NCBI GenBank assembly: GCA_019695185.1
Contig: JAIBAN010000055.1
Location: 1 to 54,946 of the forward strand
From: Blastocatellia bacterium
GTDB taxonomy: Bacteria > Acidobacteriota > Blastocatellia > Chloracidobacteriales > Chloracidobacteriaceae
Length of the DNA stretch: 54,946 bases
Direction: 5' to 3'
In this document: positions 37,047 through 46,405 of the stretch, one piece after another
Layout of the letters: every line of letters begins with the position of its first letter
Numbering within the stretch: the stretch's first letter is position 1
The notes under the pieces: model-generated
What the model was told of the DNA's origin: nothing
Database searches by the model: none
Seen by the model: only the letters and a program-made list of their open reading frames with translations
Program-made: the position numbers and the translations under genes

Positions 37047-38408
37047 TTAAAAAGCCCGAACCTGTCCGGTTTCAAGCAGTTTGGCCACGACAAAGTAAAT
37101 GGCGAAATCACAAAACGGCACTTCCCCCAGCAGACCGGCAATCGAGGCTCCCTGCTGTAACCGGTCCCACACCAGTTGAGCCGCCCGTGGATATTCAGGT
37201 TCGGTCCAGTTGAGACGACTGGAAAGGGCCACATAGCGGGTATTGGGATCGGCCAGTTGATCGCGCAAAACCTTCAGTTCATCCTGCAACCGGACCGCCT
37301 CCAAAATGAGATTGAAGCCCGGCAGGTGAATGGTTCCCAGCGGGGCATTGGTCTTTTGTGGCGGTTGACCTTCCTGAAAGGTGAAACTGCCGCGATGCTC
37401 AATTTGAAACAGTTGGAAAAAGGCTTCCTCCCCGTTAAGCAGACCGCAACGCGTATAGACCACATTCCCATCCAGAAAATGAATCTGCGCGGTCGGCAAG
37501 ACCAAATCATCCGAAGATGCCCAAAGCCCTGACCGGGCAAATCCGACTTCCAATCCCGAAATCGTCAGCACGCCTGATTGGCGGGCGGTCATCATGGTTT
37601 GAATGACGGTTGCCAAATCGAAGAAATTTAAATTGCCCTGCAATCGGCGGTAGGAATTTGTCCGCAGTTTCTTGTAAGTGCTTTCCAACTGCTGGGCCAG
37701 TGAAGTACAGACCGAAAGTGCCAGTTCCGGAATCGTCAGAATCAGGTTTTTGAATGCCTGGCGGGTGATTTTCAACACCACAGCCCCTTCCGGTACCCGG
37801 GCGGCTGATTGATGCACCACGTTGTTAATCAGAATAATCGCCGGGCTCAACGCATCGCCTGTGCTCAGGTAGGAAACTACATCCAGTTCCCCGTCAGCAT
37901 CCGAGTCCCGCCACACCTCAACCACACCCGATTTGATGACATAAAGAAATTCACAGGGCTGGTCAACCCGGAAGATGTAGCTTTCCGCCGGGAAGACTTC
38001 AAGCACCCCGGCAGCCAGTACTTTTTTCAGTGTTTCGTTATCGAGTGAATCAAACAACCGCGAGTTTTTCAGAAAATCAATATCTTCCGTTTCCGAAAGA
38101 ATGATGCGAATCAGCATCGCCGGGCCACCCGAACCAAGTTCCACCCGGTCTCCGTCCGACAAAAAGGCGCATTCGATTTTTTTGCCGTTGACCAGCGTCC
38201 CGTTCCGGCTGCCCATGTCGTAAATCACCAGATTGTCGCCTTCCCGGCGAAACTCGGCGTGATGCCGGGAGGCCACCCGGTCCACCGACGACTCGTCCGT
38301 CAATTTGACATCGCTTTCGAGCGCCCGCCCCAAGTGAATGACAGGCAGGGAAAATTCATCGGTTTGTCCTTGGCGGCTTCCATTGAGATAGGTGAGGGTG
38401 ATTTTCAT
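37047..38408 (-). CDS. FHA / cyclic-nucleotide-binding / DUF4388 signalling protein
   Basis: A 453-residue cytoplasmic regulator with three modules. An FHA domain (about 1-100; 'LGRALESDV', 'SRHHAEFR' and 'DMGSRNGTLVNG') binds phosphothreonine peptides. A cyclic-nucleotide-binding-like domain (about 115-245) contains 'FLYVIKSGVVEVWRD'. A DUF4388 domain (about 255-350; PF14332) contains 'LQGNLNFFDLATVIQ'. The combination suggests a read-out of Ser/Thr kinase activity plus a second messenger. The kinases at 25-27 and 49-51 kb are possible partners (inference). Confidence 0.9.
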   Translation of the reverse strand: MKITLTYLNGSRQGQTDEFSLPVIHLGRALESDVKLTDESSVDRVASRHHAEFRREGDNLVIYDMGSRNGTLVNGKKIECAFLSDGDRVELGSGGPAMLIRIILSETEDIDFLKNSRLFDSLDNETLKKVLAAGVLEVFPAESYIFRVDQPCEFLYVIKSGVVEVWRDSDADGELDVVSYLSTGDALSPAIILINNVVHQSAARVPEGAVVLKITRQAFKNLILTIPELALSVCTSLAQQLESTYKKLRTNSYRRLQGNLNFFDLATVIQTMMTARQSGVLTISGLEVGFARSGLWASSDDLVLPTAQIHFLDGNVVYTRCGLLNGEEAFFQLFQIEHRGSFTFQEGQPPQKTNAPLGTIHLPGFNLILEAVRLQDELKVLRDQLADPNTRYVALSSRLNWTEPEYPRAAQLVWDRLQQGASIAGLLGEVPFCDFAIYFVVAKLLETGQVRAF

Positions 38409-38416
38409 AGAAACTT

Positions 38417-38564
38417 AGGGTTCAGGGTTCGGGGTTCAGGGTTCAGGGTTCAGGGTTCAGAAACTGGGGACTGGCTGTTTTGAGTTTTGAATCAAAACCA
38501 ATCCAGATTTTCAAATCTCTGGGACTGAAAACCCTGAACCCTGAACCCCGAACTCTGAACCCTA
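38417..38564. repeat. Inverted pair of GGTTCAG arrays between FHA and GT2 genes
   Basis: About six forward GGTTCAG units (38417-38460, one variant GGTTCGG) face about four reverse units (38530-38564). The reverse arm overlaps the stop codon of the glycosyltransferase gene (38562-38564). Both arms contain a variant G/C at a similar place. Confidence 0.93.
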
Positions 38565-39557
38565 TTCCTCCTGCTGGTAGATTCGGTTCACAACATAGTA
38601 AGGGCGGCCCTTGATTTCACGGTAAATCCGGGCCACATATTCGCCAATGACACCCAAGAACAAAAGCTGGATGCCGGCCAAAAAGGTGATTCCCAAAAAG
38701 AGCGAGGTATAACCTTCCACGTCGATCACACCCAGCAACCGCTGGGCCACTTGATACAGGCCGGCCAAAATTGAAACCACGGCCAGCATCGCACCGCAAA
38801 TGCTGGCCAGCCGGAGTGGTGCGTCGGAAAAACCAATCAGCATGTCGAGCGTCAACAGCACCAGTTTCCAGGTCGAATACTTTGATTCCCCGGCAGCCCG
38901 CGAAGCATGACCGACCTCGACACCGGCATGGGAAAACCCCATCCAGGCCATCATGAGGGCATAGTCATACTGCTGTTCCCGGACTTTATTGAGTGCTGCC
39001 ACCACCCGCCGGTGAATCACCCGGAAGTTGCTCACCATATCTGTCGGGAGCTGCACCCCCAGCAGTTTTTCCATCAGCCAAACCACGCTGCGCGACCCCA
39101 GTTTGCGCCAGCCCTGGTCCTCCCGCTGGCGGCGAATGCCGTAAACCACATCAAAGCCTTCGTAAAATTTCGCTAACAGGTGGGGAATTTCCTCAGGCGG
39201 GTTTTGTAAATCCGCATCAATCAAAATGACGGCATCCCCACGACAGTGATGGAACCCGGCCACAATTGCCGGATGCTGGCCAAAGTTGCGGGTCAGGTCA
39301 ATCACCACCACATGCTGTGGGTCGTTTTCCTGAAATCCCCGCAGCATGGCCAGACTCCGGTCTGCACTGCCGTCATTGATAAAGACCATTTCATAACTGG
39401 CTGTGCAGCCTGATAAGACCGCCGACAGCCGGCTGTAGAGGGTCTCCAGGTTTTCCTCTTCGTTATAGACCGGAATCAGAACCGTCACATCCTTGCGGGT
39501 GGTGCAGGGTGCGGTCTCATTCTTTTCAATTTCGTGTGGATGTGTCGTTGCCATCAT
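38562..39557 (-). CDS. GT2 family glycosyltransferase, DPM1/GtrB-like
   Basis: A 331-residue membrane enzyme of the polyprenyl-phosphate glycosyltransferase type. A GT-A domain (about 25-240) shows 'PVYNEEENLETLY', 'DLTRNFGQHPAIVAGF' and the metal/sugar site 'IDADLQNPPEEIP'. Two C-terminal transmembrane helices (about 250-315) and the end 'GEYVARIYREIKGRPYYVV' match ArnC/GtrB relatives. It probably transfers a sugar from a nucleotide donor to undecaprenyl phosphate for envelope glycans. Two adjacent ATGs (39557, 39554) are possible; neither has a strong ribosome-binding site. Confidence 0.93.
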   Translation of the reverse strand: MMATTHPHEIEKNETAPCTTRKDVTVLIPVYNEEENLETLYSRLSAVLSGCTASYEMVFINDGSADRSLAMLRGFQENDPQHVVVIDLTRNFGQHPAIVAGFHHCRGDAVILIDADLQNPPEEIPHLLAKFYEGFDVVYGIRRQREDQGWRKLGSRSVVWLMEKLLGVQLPTDMVSNFRVIHRRVVAALNKVREQQYDYALMMAWMGFSHAGVEVGHASRAAGESKYSTWKLVLLTLDMLIGFSDAPLRLASICGAMLAVVSILAGLYQVAQRLLGVIDVEGYTSLFLGITFLAGIQLLFLGVIGEYVARIYREIKGRPYYVVNRIYQQEE

Positions 39558-39845
39558 AAACTGAAACCAAAAACAACACAGTTTGGTTTACTTACAACCT
39601 CAAATTTCCTACAAAATATCCAACCAGTCAGACAGTATCCCTTTCAACCCTTGCATCAGACGGCTACTTTTTCAACAAAAATGCAGAAGCCAGCGCCAAA
39701 ATTGCTGAAAATTACCATCACGGTTGCTTCATTTTCTGTGGCACGGCATTTGCTCTACCATAAATCAACTTAAAACAGTTGATTCTCTGCCGCTTTCGAA
39801 CTTGAAAACAAAACAAGAACTCTCTTTCCAAAGGGGTCAGAACCT

Positions 39846-40070
39846 ATGACAAACTGGGTTGCAACAATTTTTTTACTTGGATTCATTGCCATTTGGAGCA
39901 CCTTCGGCATTTTGATGCTGGCGCGGACCATCTGGCTGGGCGTTGTGCCTGACATCACTGAAAAATTCACCATGCCAAGCGCTTCAGTGCAACGGACGCT
40001 GGTTGATTATGCCAAATTTAACGGATATTTGTTTATTTTCAGCCGTCTGTGTGTGCGGCTTTTGAGCTAA
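39846..40070 (+). CDS. Small membrane protein, unknown
   Basis: A 74-residue frame with one N-terminal transmembrane helix (about 5-30, 'TIFLLGFIAIWSTFGILML') and a short basic/aromatic tail. AGGGG lies about 10 nt before the ATG, and codon use resembles neighbours. No family recognised. It could be spurious, but the hydrophobic pattern and Shine-Dalgarno argue for a gene. Confidence 0.5.
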   Translation: MTNWVATIFLLGFIAIWSTFGILMLARTIWLGVVPDITEKFTMPSASVQRTLVDYAKFNGYLFIFSRLCVRLLS

Positions 40071-40187
40071 TAAACGGATTGTTCGGTTTCTCACTTGTAA
40101 CACATTGGCTGTACGGCTTTCAAAACAAGCTGTGCAGCCTTTGTCATTTCAGGGAGGGGGAATCACCCAGTCCACACCTCCAAATGG

Positions 40188-40697
40188 TCAATTGGCTTTC
40201 CTCGATTCCTTGCACTGACATTCCAGCCCCACCAGATATAACCGCCTGCCAACCCAGGTAAACAGTTTTGTCCGCACGGTTTGAGAGGGTATGGGCCAGG
40301 CTGCCTCGGTGATGGCCCCGCCCGAAATTCCAGAGTGAAAATATTTTTTCCGGCCAACCTGAATTTCCATTGTCAATGAGTTGCCGTCCGGACTGATTTC
40401 AGATTCATCCGTGAAAAAAATCGAAGCCGTGAAAAACAGCCTACGGTGCGGAAACCGGTAATGGCGCAGGGTCAATTCCTCTTCCCCGATTTTTGGATAA
40501 AAAACAGGAAAGACCGTCAGTCCAGGCAACAAACCTGTCTCAGAGGCTGGAGTCCCCGGCTGCTGGCTGAGTTTTTCCGCCGTCTGCCGCGCTTTTTTGA
40601 CATCAACCACATACACGTGGCAAACCTCCTGGAATTCCTGTCCAAAACTTACGGTTGAAAGCCCCAAAATCAGCAACATCAGAAAAAACTTTTTCAT
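40188..40697 (-). CDS. Secreted protein of unknown function
   Basis: A 169-residue protein with a clear signal peptide (1-19, 'LGLSTVSFG'). The mature part is probably beta-rich ('LTLRHYRFPHRRLFFTASIFF', trimmed at both ends). AAGGA lies 10 nt before the ATG. No domain recognised. A decayed insertion sequence lies just upstream and may have altered its promoter. Confidence 0.75.
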   Translation of the reverse strand: MKKFFLMLLILGLSTVSFGQEFQEVCHVYVVDVKKARQTAEKLSQQPGTPASETGLLPGLTVFPVFYPKIGEEELTLRHYRFPHRRLFFTASIFFTDESEISPDGNSLTMEIQVGRKKYFHSGISGGAITEAAWPIPSQTVRTKLFTWVGRRLYLVGLECQCKESRKAN

Positions 40698-40868
40698 TTA
40701 CTTCGGTTTCCTTCATTTAATTTCAAACCGGACGGGCGGCAAGATGGCACGGTTCTGCGCGTTCCCAACGGAGTACACCGCTGTTGGCGGAGCCTGGGCC
40801 TTGATGGTCTTTGAAAAAACGAATCAGGCAGCCTAAGTTTGGGGAAACTCTTTGCAAAAGAGCCCCCC

Positions 40869-42064
40869 ATGCTTACGCTGCCTGAAGAATTCATGAACGT
40901 GATCGTAGCATTTGCGCCCCTGTTTACCCAACCCGTCTGGGAGCATGCCCAGGTGTTGCTGACCGGTGCCATCCTGACGCTGCGCAAACGCACGGTAAGC
41001 GCCTGCCTGCGGGTCATGGGGTTGGGCGACGAAGCGCATTTCCAAAACTATCACCGGGTGCTGAACCAGGCGCGCTGGTTGGCCCTGGCCGCGAGTCGCG
41101 TCCTGCTGGGAGTGATCGTCACGGTGTTGGCCCCAACCGGCGTGCTGGTGTTGGGACTCGACGACACAATTGAACGGCGGCGCGGGGAACAGATCGCCGC
41201 CAAAGGTATCTACCGCGATCCGGTGCGATCCTCCGACAGCCATTTTGTGAAGGCCAGCGGGTTGTGTTGATTGAGCTTGATGGTGCTGGTTGAAATGCCC
41301 TGGGCCGAGCGGGTGTGAGCGTTGCCGTTTCTGACCGGGTTGTGCCCGTCGGAACGGTATGATCAGGAACGCGGACGACGCCATCAGACCTTGCTCGAAC
41401 GTGGACGGCAGATGCTGCGGCTGGTGCGGCGCTCTCTGAACCGGCTCCGCCCCGGTTGCCGGGTCAGAAAGGCCGTCCGCGCCGCAAAGGCAAGCGTCTG
41501 CCGACTCCCGCCGCCGTGCTGGCTGATCCGGACACGGTCTGGACCCGCATCATCCTGCCCCGCTGCTATCAGCGACGCTACCGGGCACTGGAAGTGACTT
41601 CCGGCACCGCCGTCTGGTACCACACCGGCAAACCCGTGGTTCCGATTCGGTGGGTGGTGGTGCGGGATCCGGAAGGCCACTTTGAACCCCAGGCGTTTCT
41701 CTCGACCAGGCTGGACGCGGCTCCGGCCCAGATCGTGGAGTGGGTTGCCCAACGCTGGCAAGTGGAAGTTACCTTTGCAGAGACACGGCCTCATCTGGGC
41801 GTCGAGACCCAACGGCAATGGTCCAATCTCGTCATTGCCCGCACCACTCCAGCCCTGCTGGCCTTGTTTTCCATCGTGACCCTCACGGCTCACGCCATGA
41901 GTCAGTCCACCCCTGTCCCGGTCGAAGGGGCCGCCTGGTATCCCAAGCGGCTCCCGGCTTTCTCCGATGCCCTGGCTCTGGTCCGTTCGCGCCTGTGGTG
42001 GGAGGCCCATTTTCAACCTCGTTGGATTCAAAGAAGATGGAAAAAGTCCCCAGCTCCTTATTAA
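40869..42064 (+). pseudogene. Decayed DDE transposase (IS701/IS4-like)
   Basis: Remnant of an insertion-sequence transposase. The first part (40869-41270, ATG 'MLTLPEEFMN') carries the first catalytic-Asp region ('LGLDDTIERRRG') and is cut by a TGA at 41268-41270. A second in-frame TGA follows at about 41317; both stand where the conserved sequence of this family would have Trp. Near 41430-41456 the frame changes and the central part with the second Asp is missing. The C-terminal part (to 42064) keeps the catalytic-Glu region ('EVTFAETRPHLG'). Clear terminal inverted repeats could not be identified. Family assignment is from memory of similar transposases. Confidence 0.85.
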
Positions 42065-42233
42065 AGCGTTTAACTGACACGCTCTGCTTGCAGCCTGGTG
42101 GATAAAGTCGAACTCAGAGGTCTAAAAAAATTGAATTGAATCTGGCGAGCTGGAATTCGAAAAACAGGTATTTGCGAGACACGTGTGCAGACACATGAAC
42201 TCTGGGAAGTAACACATTTGTGCTTTTCTCCAT

Positions 42234-42572
42234 TTAGTCCAATGGCACAAAGTCATACTCACCGAGCCCTTGAAGAATCAGAAAGGTGGCTGAGGAGCCT
42301 CCGGAATTGGTGACGTGGTGCGGGCGTCCGGCAGGCACGGTGAAGGTTTGTCCTGGTGCGAGCAGAACTGCCTCGATTGGTTCCCGCAGGGACAAACGAA
42401 TTTGGCCTTCGAGTACATAAAAGGTGTCGGCAATGGCTGTGTGCAAATGCCACGGAACAGCTTGCTCCGATGAGAGCTGGAGTTCACGGATGCGGAAGCC
42501 GGGCCGCGTCGCATATTCGGCCCGCCGTTCCACCTCATAGAGTAAATCCGCACTCTTGACTGATTTCATCAT
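42234..42572 (-). CDS. Cupin-domain protein
   Basis: A 112-residue single cupin. The barrel shows 'VPWHLHTAIADTFYVLEGQI' (metal-binding H-x-H ... E region) and 'VLLAPGQTFTVPAGRPHHV' (second His). The frame extends upstream to 42818 but that part is non-conserved in style; ATG 42572 with GGTGAG upstream is preferred. Such proteins range from small dioxygenases to sugar-binding proteins, so no substrate is assigned. Confidence 0.88.
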   Translation of the reverse strand: MMKSVKSADLLYEVERRAEYATRPGFRIRELQLSSEQAVPWHLHTAIADTFYVLEGQIRLSLREPIEAVLLAPGQTFTVPAGRPHHVTNSGGSSATFLILQGLGEYDFVPLD

Positions 42573-42860
42573 GGTTCTCACCCGTAAAAATTGTGCGGCC
42601 TGCTGTTTGGTACACTGTCTGGACCGATGAATGGTGCTGAGGCCAGCCATCATGAGGCAACCATTCCCGGCCATCAATAAAAATGGATGAAAAGTGGGAT
42701 GGGTCATCATTTCCAGGCTGAGGAAACCACCGGATTTGTGGCCAGGAAACTCAAAGCGACCACAAAAAACAGTACAGCCACCTGCTCCTGGGTTGAATGA
42801 TTTTGGAAATCCCTTCAAGTACCCAAGAGCGGATGGCTGTCCCGTTGTTTATGGTTGGGT
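42573..42860. other. Spacer between cupin and aspS
   Basis: About 288 bp, downstream of aspS and upstream of the cupin gene. The frame of the cupin continues through part of it without a supported start. No terminator or repeat is evident. Confidence 0.35.
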
Positions 42861-44657
42861 TTAGGTGACGATTTTCAGCCGCAATTCCTTGAGCTGGTAA
42901 TCATCCACCGGTCCCGGTGATTCGCACATGAGGTCCGAGGCACTGGCGGTTTTCGGAAACGCCATGACATCCCGAATCGAGCTTTCGCCGGAAAAGAGCA
43001 TGACCAGCCGGTCAAGCCCGAGAGCAATCCCACCATGCGGCGGCGTGCCGTAGCTCAAGGCATCCATAAAGAACCCGAAACGGCGGCGCGCATCTTCATC
43101 GGTAAAGCCCAAAATCCGGAAGATTTGCTGCTGAATGTCCTGACGGTGAATCCGGATGGAGCCGCCGCCGATTTCAACTCCGTTCAGCACCAGGTCATAC
43201 GCCTTGGCCCGCACTCCGCCCAGGTCCGGGTTTTCGCCTGCAAAGCGTTCCAGGTCTTCGTCGCGGGGCGAGGTAAACGGATGGTGCATGGCATACCAGC
43301 GATTGTCTTCCTCGTGGTACTCAAACATCGGGAACTCCGTCACCCAGAGGAAATTGAACTGATTCGGGTCATAGAGCTTTTCCCGTTTCCCGATTTCGAG
43401 CCGCAAGGCACTCAGGGCCGCTGCCACCACCGCAGCGGAGCCCGCCACAATGAACACCATGTCGCCGGTTTCGGCTCCGGTTGCGGCCACGATTTTGGCC
43501 ATCAGCTCTTCGCCCACGCCTTTGGTAAGCGGCGAGCTGACACCTTCGGCCAGCACTTTGGCGTAGCCCAGCCCGCCCGCCTTGAAGTCCTTGCGCAGCC
43601 AGTCCGTGAAATCATCCAGGGTCTTGCGGGCATAGTCGGCCTTGCCTTTGGCCACAATCGCCTTGACCTGACCGTTGCTTTCCAGGGCCTTCTGATACGG
43701 AATGAAGTCCGACCCCCGCACGGTTTCGGTCAAATCCACCAGTTCCATGCCAAACCGCGTATCCGGCTTGTCCGAACCATAGCGGCGCATGGCTTCGTCA
43801 TAGGTCATGCGTGGCAACGGCAGCGTGACGGGAATGTTTTTCAGAGCGCAGAGTTCGACGACCAGCCCTTCCATCACCTGGAACACCGTTTCCATCCGGG
43901 GAAACGACATTTCCACGTCCAACTGGGTGAATTCCGGCTGCCGGTCGGCGCGCAGGTCTTCGTCGCGGAAGCAGCGTGCAATCTGGAAATAGCGGTCAAA
44001 GCCCGCAATCATGAGCAACTGCTTGAACAACTGCGGCGACTGCGGCAAGGCATAGAATTCACCGGCATGGAGGCGGCTCGGCACAATGAAGTCGCGTGCG
44101 CCTTCGGGCGTCGAGCGAATCAACATCGGTGTTTCGATTTCGAGAAAACCCTGCCCGTCCATGTAACTCCGAATCGTCGAAGTCATCTTGTGGCGTAACC
44201 GGATGTTCGCCTGCATGCTCGGGCGGCGGAGGTCCAGATAGCGGTACTTGAGTCGGGTGTCTTCGGCAGCCGGCGCGCCTTTGTCGTCATTGAGCGGAAT
44301 CGGCGTCGTTTTGGCGTCGTTCAGCACATACATTTCAGTGACGTGAACCTCGATTTCGCCGGTCGGGATTTTCGGGTTGATGGTTTCCTCAGAGCGGCGC
44401 ACCACCGTGCCGCGCACACAAATCACATATTCGTTGCGAATCGTCTTGCCACGCTGATGGGCATCGCCGCCGGCGCGTTCTTCGTTCAAAACCACCTGGA
44501 CGAACCCTTCGCGGTCGCGCAAATCCACAAACGTGAGGGGTCCGTGGTCACGGCGTCCGTTGACCCAGCCCATCAGCGTAACGGTTTGACCAACATGGTC
44601 AGTGCGCAAGTCGCCGCAATAGTGCGTGCGTTCCAGGTTTCCTAAGTGATCCAACAT
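42861..44657 (-). CDS. aspS: Aspartate--tRNA ligase
   Basis: A 598-residue class II synthetase that charges tRNA-Asp with aspartate. An N-terminal OB fold (about 10-110, 'VTLMGWVNGRRDHG') binds the anticodon. Motif 1 is 'FLEIETPMLIRSTPEGARDF', motif 2 'QIARCFRDED', and motif 3 'GIALGLDRLVML'. The bacterial GAD insertion (about 300-420) is present. Start ATG 44657 has AAGGA 8 nt upstream and gives the usual N-terminus; a longer frame is not used. Whether it also charges tRNA-Asn cannot be told. Confidence 0.97.
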   Translation of the reverse strand: MLDHLGNLERTHYCGDLRTDHVGQTVTLMGWVNGRRDHGPLTFVDLRDREGFVQVVLNEERAGGDAHQRGKTIRNEYVICVRGTVVRRSEETINPKIPTGEIEVHVTEMYVLNDAKTTPIPLNDDKGAPAAEDTRLKYRYLDLRRPSMQANIRLRHKMTSTIRSYMDGQGFLEIETPMLIRSTPEGARDFIVPSRLHAGEFYALPQSPQLFKQLLMIAGFDRYFQIARCFRDEDLRADRQPEFTQLDVEMSFPRMETVFQVMEGLVVELCALKNIPVTLPLPRMTYDEAMRRYGSDKPDTRFGMELVDLTETVRGSDFIPYQKALESNGQVKAIVAKGKADYARKTLDDFTDWLRKDFKAGGLGYAKVLAEGVSSPLTKGVGEELMAKIVAATGAETGDMVFIVAGSAAVVAAALSALRLEIGKREKLYDPNQFNFLWVTEFPMFEYHEEDNRWYAMHHPFTSPRDEDLERFAGENPDLGGVRAKAYDLVLNGVEIGGGSIRIHRQDIQQQIFRILGFTDEDARRRFGFFMDALSYGTPPHGGIALGLDRLVMLFSGESSIRDVMAFPKTASASDLMCESPGPVDDYQLKELRLKIVT

Positions 44658-44917
44658 ACATGGTCCTTTTTCGAGAGCAGAATGGAATACCAAAGCGGTC
44701 CGTTTTCGGTCATTTGACCAAAAGACCGTGGAGGTTACCCAGCCGAAGCGCGGCTGTAAAGGATTTTCCTGTGCTTGCCTTGCTTTGGCAGGTTGGAAAG
44801 GGTTTGGCCGGGGTTGCAAATGCAGAGCTGGGGCCTACAATAACCAAATCCATCAGAGGCAAAAGTCTCACCTGTTTCGTAAAACCATTGACCGCCCAAG
44901 CCTGGAACCAACCCGCA

Positions 44918-45313
44918 GTGAAACAACATCACAAACACCATCGCCCGCGAATTTTTGAACATCGGGACCAGCCCCCGCTTTCCCTGCCCGCCTTTCGGCT
45001 GCGGCTGGTCAAATTCTTCCTGGTGGCCTCAACCCTGGTCGCGGTTGCCTTGGGGCTGGGTATGTTGGGTTACCACTCTTTCGAGTCGTTGAACTGGATT
45101 GATTCCTTTTTGAATGCTTCGATGATTCTCGGCGGCATGGGGCCGGTTACCGAAGTCAAAACCACGGGTGGCAAGATTTTTGCCGGAACCTATGCCCTGT
45201 TCTCCGGTCTTGTTTTTCTGGTGGCGGCGGGTCTGGTGGTCGGACCGCTGGTCCACCGGCTGCTCCACACCTTCCACTTTGACCCGGACACCGTAGAAAG
45301 CGACCAATCATGA
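44918..45313 (+). CDS. Two-helix membrane protein resembling a potassium-channel pore
   Basis: A 131-residue protein with two transmembrane helices (about 30-53 and 88-115) flanking a loop 'SFLNASMILGGMGPV' placed like a channel P-loop. The usual TVGYG filter is absent, so it is probably not a normal K+ channel. The GTG at 44918 begins a typical His/Arg-rich N-terminus; a longer frame reaches back to 44660. The stop overlaps the next start by 4 bp (ATGA), so translation is coupled to the methyltransferase gene. Confidence 0.72.
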   Translation: MKQHHKHHRPRIFEHRDQPPLSLPAFRLRLVKFFLVASTLVAVALGLGMLGYHSFESLNWIDSFLNASMILGGMGPVTEVKTTGGKIFAGTYALFSGLVFLVAAGLVVGPLVHRLLHTFHFDPDTVESDQS

Positions 45314-46101
45314 ATCACGAAGAAGCAGGGCGTTTCTGGAACGCCAATGCCGCCGCCTGGACCAAGCTGGCACGGGAGGGCTATGACCTGTACCGCAATC
45401 ATTTCAACACCCCGGCCTTTTTTGAAATGCTCCCCGATGTGACAGGGTTAAAGGGGTTGGATATTGGCTGCGGCGAAGGCTACAACACACGCTTGCTGGC
45501 CAAACGGGGCGCACACATGGCGGCGATTGACATCGCTGAGATTTTCATTGATTACGCACAGGCCGCCGAAACCGAAGCACCATTGGGAATTGATTACCGC
45601 GTGGCCAGCGCCGTGGAACTTCCCTTCCCGGCTGAGACCTTTGATTTTGCCACCGGTTTTATGAGCTTCATGGATGTTCCGGAGACCGGACAGGTCTTGC
45701 AGGAAGCCTTTCGGATTCTCAAACCGGGCGGATTTTTGCAGTTTTCCATCACCCATCCCTGTTTCGATACGCCACACCGGAAAAATCTGCGCGACGAAAA
45801 CCGGATAACCTACGCCATCGAGGTGGGTGATTACTTTCGCTCGCAGAACGGGGAAATTGAGGAATGGATTTTTGGCGCGGCCCCGCCCGAAGCCAAACAG
45901 GGTTTGCCCAAATTCAAGGTTCCCCGCTTTACCCGGACGCTTTCCGCCTGGCTGAACCTCCTGCTTGAGACAGGATTTCAACTCGAACGGGTCAACGAGC
46001 CCCGCCCCAGCGATGAAACCGTGCAGGAATATCCTTATTTGCAGGACGCGCAGGTGGTTTCCTATTTTCTGCATCTCCGGGTGCGGAAACCACTGACGTA
46101 A
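45310..46101 (+). CDS. Class I SAM-dependent methyltransferase
   Basis: A 263-residue Rossmann-fold methyltransferase. Motif I 'GLDIGCGEG' is at 49-57, the acidic end of strand beta2 at 'AAIDIAE', and motif IV near 'DFATGFMSFMDVPE', followed by 'FRILKPGGFLQFSITHPCF'. The layout matches small-molecule (UbiE/Methyltransf_11-like) methyltransferases; the substrate is unknown. It overlaps the channel-like gene by 4 bp. Confidence 0.92.
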   Translation: MNHEEAGRFWNANAAAWTKLAREGYDLYRNHFNTPAFFEMLPDVTGLKGLDIGCGEGYNTRLLAKRGAHMAAIDIAEIFIDYAQAAETEAPLGIDYRVASAVELPFPAETFDFATGFMSFMDVPETGQVLQEAFRILKPGGFLQFSITHPCFDTPHRKNLRDENRITYAIEVGDYFRSQNGEIEEWIFGAAPPEAKQGLPKFKVPRFTRTLSAWLNLLLETGFQLERVNEPRPSDETVQEYPYLQDAQVVSYFLHLRVRKPLT

Positions 46102-46106
46102 AAACA

Positions 46107-46142
46107 GGACTGAGGACTAAGGACTGAGAACTGAGGACTGAG
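46107..46142 (+). repeat. GGACTGA heptamer array
   Basis: Five near-perfect copies of GGACTGA with small variants lie 6 bp after the methyltransferase stop. A single 'ctgactgaggact' copy recurs at about 46306-46318 beyond the inverted-repeat element, so the element is bracketed by related sequence. Confidence 0.85.
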
Positions 46143-46144
46143 AG

Positions 46145-46300
46145 CGTGTTTGGGAATTGCTTTTTTGGAGTGCGGGGACTTGTCACCGCTTTGTTTTTCG
46201 GCGACTTGTCGCCGAATTTGAAGCTTTTTGCCTTTGGTGGCGACAAGTCACCACCAGTGAAAGCGGCGACAAGTCACCGCACTCCAATTTCCCAAACACC
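46145..46300. mobile_element. MITE-like inverted-repeat element
   Basis: Imperfect terminal inverted repeats of about 40 bp: left arm from 46145 (GTGTTTGGGAATT..., then GGAGTGCGG.GACTTGTC.CCGCTT), right arm the reverse complement ending at 46300. The interior contains two further 'cgacttgtcgcc/ggcgacaagtca' palindromes. There is no open frame. The form fits a non-autonomous element or a large structured RNA/DNA hairpin; mobility is inferred. Confidence 0.6.
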
Positions 46301-46405
46301 CTTTGCTGACTGAGGACTCAGCCATTCATCCCTGGCACGGAATGTGCTGCATAAAAAACAAACCCTCAAAAAGCGAATTTTTCCGCAAGGAAAGGAGGTG
46401 GGGGT

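Larger units (their letters stand above)
46102..46405. other. Intergenic region with heptamer array and MITE-like element
   Basis: The 304 bp contain a GGACTGA array (46107-46142), an imperfect inverted-repeat element (46145-46300) and the ribosome-binding region of the hydrolase gene. No coding frame is credible. Confidence 0.5.

Noticed and set aside
41268..41320. TGA read as Trp (recoding) in the transposase
   Set aside because: Both TGAs lie in a transposase that also has a frame change and a missing centre. All other genes in the window use TGG for Trp normally, so simple decay explains it.
42573..42818. N-terminal extension of the cupin protein
   Set aside because: The extension lacks domain features, and the internal ATG at 42572 has a Shine-Dalgarno and fits single-cupin length.
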